From Porticoccaceae bacterium (GTDB lineage Bacteria; Pseudomonadota; Gammaproteobacteria; Pseudomonadales; Porticoccaceae): a stretch of 64,000 nt of DNA. Below the pieces are notes generated by a model. That model was not told the origin of the DNA, made no database searches, and saw only the letters and a list, made by a program, of their open reading frames with translations. Every line of letters starts with the position of its first letter. The stretch's first letter is position 1. The stretch is taken from contig JAQWUP010000029.1 in assembly GCA_029242085.1 (NCBI GenBank), positions 51,974 to 115,973 of the forward strand. Reading direction: 5' to 3'. A program made the translations under genes and the position numbers. Shown here piece by piece: positions 56,169 through 64,000 of the stretch.

Positions 56169-57299
56169 TCAACGAGTTAGATTATCGAAGAATTTCTTTA
56201 CCCCATCAAACCAGTTATTGGTGCGTGGAGAATGCTTGCTTTTGCCGGCCAGACTCTTATCAAACTGCTGGAGAAAATCCTTTTGCTCGGTGTTCAAATT
56301 AACTGGCGTCTCGAGAATTACACGGCACAGCAAATCGCCTGTGGCACCACCACGCACTGGATTGACCCCTTTACCGCGCAGGCGGAATAATTTGCCACTC
56401 TGTGTCTCGGCAGGAATCTTTAATTTCACCTTGCCAGACAGGGTCGGCACCTCTAGCTCGCCACCCAGCGCTGCCTGAGCGAAGCTAATCGGCACTTCAC
56501 AGTGCAGATTGGCGCCATCGCGGACAAAGATTGCATGATCGCGCACATGCATCTGCACATACAGATCACCGGTTGGACCTCCCTGAGCCCCAGCCTCACC
56601 TTTTCCTGCAAGACGGATACGGTCGCCTGTGTCCACTCCTGCTGGAATCTTAACGGATAATGTTTTTCGCTCTTCTATAACGCCCTGACCATGGCAGTCA
56701 CCACAGGGGTCAGGAATGATCTGACCGCGACCATGACATTTGGGACAGGTTTGCTGTACCGAAAAGAAACCCTGCGACATACGCACCTGACCGACACCGC
56801 CGCAGGTATCACAGGTGATCGGTGACGTACCTTTGCGCGCTCCAGTACCATCGCAGGTTGTACAGGTACTCATGGTGGGCACATCAATTTGAACTGTCTT
56901 GCCCTTGACCGCGTCTTCTAAATCCAGCTGCAGGTCATAACGCAAATCCGAGCCTCGAGCCGGCCCGTTACGACCGCCGCGACCACCACCGCCACCGAAG
57001 ATATCGCCGAAAACATCGCCAAACACATCGCCAAAACCGGCGCCGCCACCGCCGTATCCACCACCGGCATTACCATCAACACCGGCATGACCAAAGCGAT
57101 CGTAGGCTGACTTTTTGTCGTCATCACCGAGAATTTCATAGGCTTCTTGCGCCTCTTTAAATTTCTCTTCAGCACCTTTGTCATCTGGATTGCGATCGGG
57201 GTGATATTTCATCGCTATGCGACGAAATGCCTTTTTAATCTCAGCTTCGGTGGCGCTGTTATCAACACCCAGCACTTCGTAATAATCGCGTTTGGCCAT
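56169..57299 (-). CDS. dnaJ: chaperone DnaJ
   Basis: 376 aa; J domain HPD, G/F-rich region, CxxCxGxG zinc fingers. Confidence 0.99.
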   Translation of the reverse strand: MAKRDYYEVLGVDNSATEAEIKKAFRRIAMKYHPDRNPDDKGAEEKFKEAQEAYEILGDDDKKSAYDRFGHAGVDGNAGGGYGGGGAGFGDVFGDVFGDIFGGGGGRGGRNGPARGSDLRYDLQLDLEDAVKGKTVQIDVPTMSTCTTCDGTGARKGTSPITCDTCGGVGQVRMSQGFFSVQQTCPKCHGRGQIIPDPCGDCHGQGVIEERKTLSVKIPAGVDTGDRIRLAGKGEAGAQGGPTGDLYVQMHVRDHAIFVRDGANLHCEVPISFAQAALGGELEVPTLSGKVKLKIPAETQSGKLFRLRGKGVNPVRGGATGDLLCRVILETPVNLNTEQKDFLQQFDKSLAGKSKHSPRTNNWFDGVKKFFDNLTR

Positions 57300-57388
57300 A
57301 ACCTGGTTCTTTATTCCTAACTGTCGCTAATATGACTAGGCGCGGGACATAGCCCGCGCCTAATGGTAGTAGAGAAAAACCTGAAGAC

Positions 57389-59317
57389 TTACTTGCTGTC
57401 TTCTTTCTCGTCTTCTGTTTCTCTGACTTCTTCAAACTCGGCATCCATCGCATCGTCGCCTGCAGGCTGTTCGCCGCCTTCGGCTTGGCCCGCTTCGGCC
57501 TGCTCTGCATACATTTTCTGAGCTAGTCCAGATGAGGCTTCGGAAAGTACCTTGGCAGCTTCGTCAATGGCTTCTTTATCGTCGCTCTGCACCGCTTCTT
57601 CTACCTGCTTGATACCAGCTTCAATTGCAGCCTTCTCTTCATCACTGGCTTTGTCGCCCGCTTCTTCAAGAGTCTTTTTAGCCGCGTGAGCCAGACCATC
57701 GGCCGTATTGCGCGCCTGCACCAGCTCGGCAAACTTCTCATCTTCCGCAGCATTGGCTTCAGCATCTTTGACCATTGAATCGATCTCATCATCCGACAGA
57801 CCAGAGGAGGCTTTAATAATGATCGACTGCTCTTTTCCAGTCGCCTTATCTTTCGCACTTACATTCAAAATACCGTTGGCATCAATATCAAAGGTTACTT
57901 CAATCTGAGGCATACCACGCGGTGCTGGTGGAATATCGGCCAGATCGAAACGACCCAGTGATTTATTACCTGTGGCCTGCTTGCGCTCGCCCTGGACCAC
58001 GTGAATAGTTACTGCCGTTTGATTGTCGTCAGCAGTGGAGAAAATCTGTGATTTCTTAGTAGGAATCGTAGTGTTTTTCTCAATCACTGGCGTGGCTACA
58101 CCACCCATGGTCTCAATACCCAAGCTCAGCGGAGTTACGTCGAGTAGCAGTACATCGGTTACATCACCGGCCAATACAGCACCCTGCAGACCGGCACCAA
58201 CAGCAACGGCTTCATCTGGATTCACATCTTTGCGCGGCTCTTTGCCAAAGAATGCAGTGACCTGCTCCTGTACAAGTGGCATACGAGTCTGACCACCTAC
58301 CAAGATAATCTCGTCGATCTCTGAGGTAGACTTGCCGGCATCTTTCAGGGCAACTTTTAATGGTGCCAGTGAACGCTCAACCAGATCTTCAACCAGTGAT
58401 TCCAGCTTGGCACGAGTCAACTTGACCACCAGATGCTTGGGACCAGTCGCGTCTGCAGTAATGTACGGCAGGTTAACTTCGGTCTGTGAACTGGAAGACA
58501 GCTCGATCTTGGCTTTTTCTGCAGCTTCTTTAAGACGCTGCATGGCCAGTGGATCACCGTGAATATCAATACCACTGTCGGTTTTAAATTCCGCTGACAA
58601 ATACTCGATCAATCGCATATCGAAGTCTTCACCACCGAGGAATGTATCACCGTTGGTAGCCAGTACTTCAAACTGTTTTTCGCCATCGACATCGGCAATC
58701 TCAATGATTGAGATATCGAAGGTACCACCACCGAGGTCGTATACAGCAACCACGCTGTCACCGGCAGTTTTGTCGATACCATAGGCCAGTGCCGCAGCAG
58801 TGGGCTCATTGATAATGCGCTTTACATCCAGACCGGCAATGCGGCCGGCATCTTTGGTCGCCTGACGCTGGGAGTCATTAAAGTAAGCAGGAACGGTAAT
58901 AACGGCCTCTGATACTGTCTCACCAAGATAGTCTTCGGCGGTTTTCTTCATTTTCTTTAGAACTTCAGCAGAAATCTGAGGCGCCGCTTTGCTATCGCCC
59001 TTAATCTCAACCCAGGCATCACCATTGTCTGCCTTAACAATTTGGTAGGGCACCATTTTGATGTCTTTTTGCACAACATCATCTTCAAAACGACGACCGA
59101 TTAAGCGCTTAACCGCATAAACCGTGTTGTGTGGGTTGGTTACTGCCTGACGTTTGGCTGACTGGCCAACTAAAATTTCACCTTCATCGGTGTAAGCCAC
59201 GACAGAAGGTGTCGTGCGTGCGCCCTCTGCATTTTCAATGACTTTGGGCTTATCGCCTTCGAGTACGGCAACACATGAGTTGGTCGTGCCCAAATCTATT
59301 CCGATAATCTTTCCCAT
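57389..59317 (-). CDS. dnaK: chaperone DnaK
   Basis: 642 aa; [18 protein letters not shown]. Confidence 0.99.
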   Translation of the reverse strand: MGKIIGIDLGTTNSCVAVLEGDKPKVIENAEGARTTPSVVAYTDEGEILVGQSAKRQAVTNPHNTVYAVKRLIGRRFEDDVVQKDIKMVPYQIVKADNGDAWVEIKGDSKAAPQISAEVLKKMKKTAEDYLGETVSEAVITVPAYFNDSQRQATKDAGRIAGLDVKRIINEPTAAALAYGIDKTAGDSVVAVYDLGGGTFDISIIEIADVDGEKQFEVLATNGDTFLGGEDFDMRLIEYLSAEFKTDSGIDIHGDPLAMQRLKEAAEKAKIELSSSSQTEVNLPYITADATGPKHLVVKLTRAKLESLVEDLVERSLAPLKVALKDAGKSTSEIDEIILVGGQTRMPLVQEQVTAFFGKEPRKDVNPDEAVAVGAGLQGAVLAGDVTDVLLLDVTPLSLGIETMGGVATPVIEKNTTIPTKKSQIFSTADDNQTAVTIHVVQGERKQATGNKSLGRFDLADIPPAPRGMPQIEVTFDIDANGILNVSAKDKATGKEQSIIIKASSGLSDDEIDSMVKDAEANAAEDEKFAELVQARNTADGLAHAAKKTLEEAGDKASDEEKAAIEAGIKQVEEAVQSDDKEAIDEAAKVLSEASSGLAQKMYAEQAEAGQAEGGEQPAGDDAMDAEFEEVRETEDEKEDSK

Positions 59318-59419
59318 TATTTGTTTCTCCGTTACTTATCTGTCGATGTTTACTTGCTTGTTTTGTATGTGGGTGCGAATTCGAGTAATTCAAGGGTCGC
59401 ACCCGTTAATTCAATGTTT

Positions 59420-60040
59420 TTATCCCTGAGCTACCACAACCATTGCTGGTCGCACCAGACGGCCATTCAAGGTGTAGCCTTTCTGGAATACGTCCATCAC
59501 TGTGTTTGGCTCCAGATCCGGATTGGGCACCATGCTCACCGCTTGATGCAACTCGGCATCAAAGGGCTGACCGGCGGGGTCAATCACCTCGATTTTGTAG
59601 CGCGCCAGAACGTCCATAAAGGATTTCAGGGTCAGCTCAAGGCCTTCGGCAACCGCTTTTTGCCCTTCGTCTGCACTGTCGATTGCCGCGAGCGCTCGCT
59701 CTAGGTTGTCGACTATGGGCACTAGGTCCGCAGCAAATTTATCCAGAGCGAATTTGTGGGCACTCTCGACATCCCGCTCAGCGCGACGACGTACGTTCTG
59801 CATCTCTGCCTGTACACGCAAAACCTGATCATTGGCTTTGGCTACCTGCTCAAGCAGCTGCTCAGAAACGGGCGGCTGGGCTTCTTTATCCGCCTCTGCA
59901 TCTATCTCATCGAGCAGTTCTGCTTCAATCTCCGCATTGAGCTCTTCTTGATCCTGCTCTTTGCTTTGTTCTTGGCTCTGATCAGCACCACCCTGCTGTT
60001 CATCACTGACTTTTTCTTCATTGTTGGTTTCTTCGGACAC
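59420..60040 (-). CDS. grpE: nucleotide exchange factor GrpE
   Basis: 206 aa; position upstream of dna[24 protein letters not shown]. Confidence 0.97.
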   Translation of the reverse strand: MSEETNNEEKVSDEQQGGADQSQEQSKEQDQEELNAEIEAELLDEIDAEADKEAQPPVSEQLLEQVAKANDQVLRVQAEMQNVRRRAERDVESAHKFALDKFAADLVPIVDNLERALAAIDSADEGQKAVAEGLELTLKSFMDVLARYKIEVIDPAGQPFDAELHQAVSMVPNPDLEPNTVMDVFQKGYTLNGRLVRPAMVVVAQG

Positions 60041-60118
60041 GCCAACTCCTTACTGTTTAATCATTGGATTGACCCGCTGGATTGATCCATTGCGCCGGTG
60101 TAATTTCTCAGTTTCTAG

Positions 60119-60146
60119 ATATGGGGCCAAACTTATAAGTTTCAAG
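60119..60146 (-). promoter_or_regulatory. sigma32 (RpoH)-type heat-shock promoter of grpE-dnaK-dnaJ
   Basis: Minus strand CTTGAAA-(13)-CCCCATAT, matching the CTTGAAA/CCCCATNT consensus. Confidence 0.85.
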
Positions 60147-60195
60147 CGATTGCGTAACAGCAATCTGTTCTGTATAAACCTAAGATAAATAACGA

Positions 60196-61881
60196 GTGAC
60201 TAAAACATTGCTTCTATCCATCAATATTAATAATTACACCTTGGTAGAAACTCTGGAAATCGAATTTTCCGGTGGCACTACTGCGATCACCGGGGAAACT
60301 GGTGCGGGTAAATCGCTGGTGCTGGATGCTCTGGGTATGGCACTGGGTGATCGCGCTGACACAGGCACTATTCGCCACGGTAAAGATCGCGCTGAAATCA
60401 CCGCAACATTTGATATTCATGGCCTTGCTGAAGCCAACACCTGGCTGGAGGAGCATGATTTTAGCGCTGACGATCAATGTATTCTGCGCCGTATCTATAC
60501 GACTGAGGGCCGCTCTCGGGGCTATATCAATGGCCAGAGCTGCACTATGCAACAACTGCAACAGTTGGGTGAAATGCTTACTGATATTCACAGTCAGCAC
60601 GAACATCAATCTCTTTTACGTCGCGAAACTCACCGCAAACTATTGGATGATTATGCCAATGCCACAGATTTAGCTGTGCAGGTGGGTGCTGACTATCGTC
60701 AATGGCATGCAGCCCACAAAAAACTGACTAGCTTGATGGAGCGCTCGGATGAGTTGGTTGCTCGCAAAGACCTGCTCAGTTTTCAGGTAAATGAGCTGCA
60801 ACAGGTGGATCTTGATCCGGCGGCGCTGGCTAAGCTTGAAGTAGAGCAACAGACGCTGGCTAATGCCGAACAAATTCTTCAAGACAGCCATAGTTTGCTT
60901 GCTATCTGTGATCAGACTGAGGGCTTTAATATTCGCGATGGTCTAAACCGCGCGCTGTCGACCCTGGCGGGCCTCAAGCATAAGCCTGAGGCTTTGAGCA
61001 CTGCGGAGGAGTTATTGCAGGGAGGGCTGATTCAGGTGGAGGAAGCCACTCGCGAAATTGAAAATCATATTGATCGATTTGAAGCGGATCCCCAGCGGTT
61101 ACAGCTGGTTGAGGAGCAGTTGGCGGTTATCTTCCAGCTGGCTCGCAAGCATCGTGTTAATGCAGACCAGCTGTCTGAGACACTCTCTGTGCTGGAGCTC
61201 GAGTTACATAGTCTGCAAGATGGCGGTGAGAGTATTGATACTCTGCAGCAGCAGTTGGCAGATTTGGCAGGCAACTATGAGGTGTCGGCGCAAAAACTCA
61301 GCACTGTCCGCCGGCAGGGGTCTGAGACTATGGGTGCTGAAATTAACCAGCAGTTGCAAAAATTATCGATGGAGGGTGCTGAGCTTGTGGTTCAGTTGGC
61401 ACCTCTCGGCAGCGGCGAGTACCGCGCCAGCGGTTTTGAGGAGGTGGAGTTTGTGATTGCGACCAACCCGGGCCAGCCTCATAAGCCTTTAGCTAAGATC
61501 GCCTCTGGCGGTGAGCTTTCGCGGGTGAGTCTGGCGATTCAAGTGGTGGCTGCAGCCCATTCTAAGATTCCTACGCTGGTGTTTGATGAAGTGGATGTGG
61601 GGATTGGTGGCAGTACCGCGGATATTGTTGGGCAGTTGCTGAAGACACTGGGTGATCGCGGCCAGGTGATCAGTGTGACTCACCAGCCTCAGGTGGCGGC
61701 TCACGCCCATCATCATTATCAGGCCAGTAAGATCGTGGATACCCAAAGTGCCGCATCTCTTATGACACCGCTTAATCAGCAGCAGCGTGTTGAAGAACTG
61801 GCACGTATGCTAGGTGGTGCGACAGTGACTGAGCAGACGCTTTCCCATGCTTCTGAGTTGCTTAATTTGGCTTCTGCTTAG
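60196..61881 (+). CDS. recN: DNA repair protein RecN
   Basis: 561 aa (GTG start); AITGETGAGKSLVLDALGMALGDRAD, IASGGELSRVSLAIQV, VFDEVDVGIGG. Confidence 0.97.
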   Translation: MTKTLLLSININNYTLVETLEIEFSGGTTAITGETGAGKSLVLDALGMALGDRADTGTIRHGKDRAEITATFDIHGLAEANTWLEEHDFSADDQCILRRIYTTEGRSRGYINGQSCTMQQLQQLGEMLTDIHSQHEHQSLLRRETHRKLLDDYANATDLAVQVGADYRQWHAAHKKLTSLMERSDELVARKDLLSFQVNELQQVDLDPAALAKLEVEQQTLANAEQILQDSHSLLAICDQTEGFNIRDGLNRALSTLAGLKHKPEALSTAEELLQGGLIQVEEATREIENHIDRFEADPQRLQLVEEQLAVIFQLARKHRVNADQLSETLSVLELELHSLQDGGESIDTLQQQLADLAGNYEVSAQKLSTVRRQGSETMGAEINQQLQKLSMEGAELVVQLAPLGSGEYRASGFEEVEFVIATNPGQPHKPLAKIASGGELSRVSLAIQVVAAAHSKIPTLVFDEVDVGIGGSTADIVGQLLKTLGDRGQVISVTHQPQVAAHAHHHYQASKIVDTQSAASLMTPLNQQQRVEELARMLGGATVTEQTLSHASELLNLASA

Positions 61882-61907
61882 TTGGGTTATGGGGGCTGGG
61901 AGGGTGA

Positions 61908-62063
61908 TAGACCCTGCATAGGCCCTTGGGATCGGTCCCATGGCTGCGACCATTTTCAGCGTTCGCACAACTCGCTTCGCTCAAACAGGGTGCTCTCTTT
62001 TTCTGAAAATGATCACAACCATAAACGGGCCCTGATTGATCCCAAGGGCCTATGCAGGATCTA
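61908..62063. repeat. 156-bp MITE-like element bounded by 26-bp near-perfect inverted repeats
   Basis: Left TAGACCCTGCATAGGCCCTTGGGATC (61908-61933), right arm reverse complement TAGATCCTGCATAGGCCCTTGGGATC (62038-62063), 25/26 identical; inner inverted repeat CATTTTCAG (61951-61959)/CTGAAAATG (62003-62011). Confidence 0.8.
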
Positions 62064-62166
62064 TTTTAATTCTCGCGGTACATCCATCTAGAAGAAATAT
62101 AGTTTGAACGTTTTGTTTTGGTCTTCTCATCAATAACTAGCCTATCAATCTACCTCGATAATTCAG

Positions 62167-62194
62167 ATAGCCTCTGGGTATACCCAGAGGCTAT
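62167..62194. repeat. 28-nt perfect palindrome
   Basis: ATAGCCTCTGGGTA-TACCCAGAGGCTAT. Confidence 0.85.
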
Positions 62195-62208
62195 TAAACT
62201 CCGCAGGC

Positions 62209-62242
62209 AAAAAAAATCCCCAGCCAAGGCCAGGGATTTTTT
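62209..62242 (-). terminator. intrinsic terminator downstream of pnp (possibly bidirectional)
   Basis: Hairpin aatccccagcc/ggccagggatt flanked by A-run and T-run. Confidence 0.78.
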
Positions 62243-62257
62243 ACTGCTGACTGAAAA

Positions 62258-64000
62258 TTAAGCTTCTGGCGCTTGCTCTTCAGTTGACTCTGCGGCGGCA
62301 GGTGCTTCGGGCACTGTGCCCTCTTCGATCTGCGCTTCTTTGATAGACAGCTTAACGCGGCCACGGTTGTCGATCTCTGTGACCTTAACGCGAACGTCTT
62401 GGCCTTCTGACAGGTAATCGGTTACCTTGGCAACACGTTCCTGAGCGATCTGAGAGATATGAACCAGACCATCAGTACCGGGCATAAAGTTAACAAATGC
62501 ACCGAAGTCTACGATACGTACAACCTTACCGTCGTAGATAGTGCCTGGCTCTGGATCGGCTACGATTGCTTTAATCGCGTCCATTGCAGAGTTGAGACCC
62601 TCTGTGTCTTCTGAGTAGATTTTAACCGCGCCATCATCAGTGATATCGATAGTCGAGTTATGCTCTTCACAAAGACCACGGATAGTTGCGCCGCCCTTAC
62701 CAATAACATCGCGAATCTTATCGGAATCAATTTGCATCATGCCCATACGAGGTGCTGTCTCAGCCACTTCGTCACGACCTGAAGCGATGACCGTGTTCAT
62801 TTCATCAAGGATATGCAGACGAGCTTCCATGGCTTGCTCTAGAGCAATTTCCATAATCTCTTCGGTGATACCTTCGATTTTGATATCCATCTGCAAGGCA
62901 GTGATACCTGCAGCTGTACCAGCCACTTTAAAGTCCATATCACCGAGGTGATCTTCGTCACCGAGGATGTCGGTCAATACTGCGTAGCCTTCGGCCTCTT
63001 TAACCAGACCCATGGCGATACCAGCAACTGGAGCTTTTAGAGGTACACCAGCGTCCATCAGTGCCAGGCTTGAGCCACAAACTGAAGCCATTGAGCTTGA
63101 ACCGTTAGATTCTGTGATCTCTGATACCACACGCATGGCATATGGGAAATCTTCCTGTGAAGGCAGTACGGCATTGATACCGCGACGGGCTAAACGACCA
63201 TGTCCTACTTCACGACGGCTAGTGAAGCCGATACGGCCACATTCGCCTACTGAGTAGGGAGGGAAGTTGTAGTGCAGCATAAATGGATCGTCTCTTTTGC
63301 CTTCGAGGGCGTCGATCATCTGTGCATCACGGGTTGATCCCAGTGTGGCGGCAACGATGGCCTGTGTCTCACCACGGGTGAACAATGATGAACCATGAAC
63401 CTTGTCGAGAATACCTACTTCTACGTTAATGGCGCGAACTTTCTTGGTGTCACGACCATCGATACGTGGCTCACCACGGATGATGCGACCACGCACAATG
63501 CTCTTCTCGAGCTTTTTGAAGGCGTCTTTGATGTCTTCTGCAGAATGGCCATCTTCGCTAGCCAATTCTTCAGTGGCACGGTCGCGAAGACCATTGACTG
63601 AAACAACACGAGCTTGCTTATCAACTACTTGGTAAGCAGCATCCAGATCAGAGCCTACCAGGCCTGTCAGTGCAGCTTTAAGCTCGGTGTTCTCTTCTTC
63701 TGCCTGCCAATCCCAACGTGGCTTGCCAGCTTCAGCGGCCAGCTCTTCGATTACGCTGATAACAGTTTGCATTTCCTGGTGAGCGAACAGAACGCCGCCC
63801 AGCATGGTGTCTTCTGACAGTTCGCTGGCTTCTGATTCAACCATCAATACTGCGTCTTTGGTACCAGCAACAACCATATCTAATGAGGATTCAGCGAGTT
63901 CGCTGTAGGTTGGATTCAGCAGGTAGCCCTGCTCTTCGGTGTAACCTACACGAGCGCCGCCAACTGGGCCATTAAAAGGGATACCTGAGATAGACAGTGC
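62258..64000 (-). CDS. pnp: polyribonucleotide nucleotidyltransferase, C-terminal part (runs off window end)
   Basis: [36 protein letters not shown] and S1 domains; frame continues past the listed ORF start ([37 protein letters not shown]). Confidence 0.97.
   Translation of the reverse strand, partial: ALSISGIPFNGPVGGARVGYTEEQGYLLNPTYSELAESSLDMVVAGTKDAVLMVESEASELSEDTMLGGVLFAHQEMQTVISVIEELAAEAGKPRWDWQAEEENTELKAALTGLVGSDLDAAYQVVDKQARVVSVNGLRDRATEELASEDGHSAEDIKDAFKKLEKSIVRGRIIRGEPRIDGRDTKKVRAINVEVGILDKVHGSSLFTRGETQAIVAATLGSTRDAQMIDALEGKRDDPFMLHYNFPPYSVGECGRIGFTSRREVGHGRLARRGINAVLPSQEDFPYAMRVVSEITESNGSSSMASVCGSSLALMDAGVPLKAPVAGIAMGLVKEAEGYAVLTDILGDEDHLGDMDFKVAGTAAGITALQMDIKIEGITEEIMEIALEQAMEARLHILDEMNTVIASGRDEVAETAPRMGMMQIDSDKIRDVIGKGGATIRGLCEEHNSTIDITDDGAVKIYSEDTEGLNSAMDAIKAIVADPEPGTIYDGKVVRIVDFGAFVNFMPGTDGLVHISQIAQERVAKVTDYLSEGQDVRVKVTEIDNRGRVKLSIKEAQIEEGTVPEAPAAAESTEEQAPEA

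Noticed and set aside
60147-60195. Possible LexA box upstream of recN (CTGTTCTGTATAAACC...)
   Set aside because: Does not satisfy CTG-N10-CAG spacing; too weak to call even though recN is an SOS gene in enterobacteria.

Overview
This 64 kb window looks like a mostly housekeeping chromosomal segment of a marine gammaproteobacterium. The gene content and order suggest a SAR92/Porticoccaceae/Cellvibrionales-like lineage, which is an inference without a database search. Recognisable blocks: ispF(partial)-ispD-ftsB-eno-kdsA-pyrG-tilS; trmL-flavodoxin-mnmC; hemC-hemD-hemX-hemY beside an AlgR-like regulator; argH, cyaY, lptM-lysA-dapF-DUF484; rnr; rpsP-rimM-trmD-rplS; ffh, ypjD, CNNM/CorC; greA-carB-carA; dapB-dnaJ-dnaK-grpE; recN; pnp(partial). 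Two accessory loci stand out. (i) A four-gene tandem operon, LuxR-type response regulator - TonB receptor - orphan ABC-type substrate-binding protein - hybrid histidine kinase with HPt (23956-29969), looks like an outer-membrane-to-cytoplasm sensing system. (ii) A Fur-box-flanked iron locus (40506-47950) encodes a DUF4856/thrombospondin-3 lipoprotein, an imelysin lipoprotein, a FecA-like TonB receptor, a translationally coupled diiron membrane hydroxylase, and a divergent FTR1 permease. Sequence-level oddities: argF is broken by an in-frame TAA; a TIGR04219-like outer-membrane gene is broken by an in-frame TAG; MnmC has lost its methyltransferase motifs; the AlgR homologue has lost its phospho-acceptor Asp and its usual partner kinase gene; a 156-bp MITE-like inverted-repeat element and a 28-nt perfect palindrome lie between recN and pnp; and a 555-bp structured non-coding gap lies upstream of rnr. 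No rRNA, tRNA, CRISPR array, or complete transposon/prophage was recognised.
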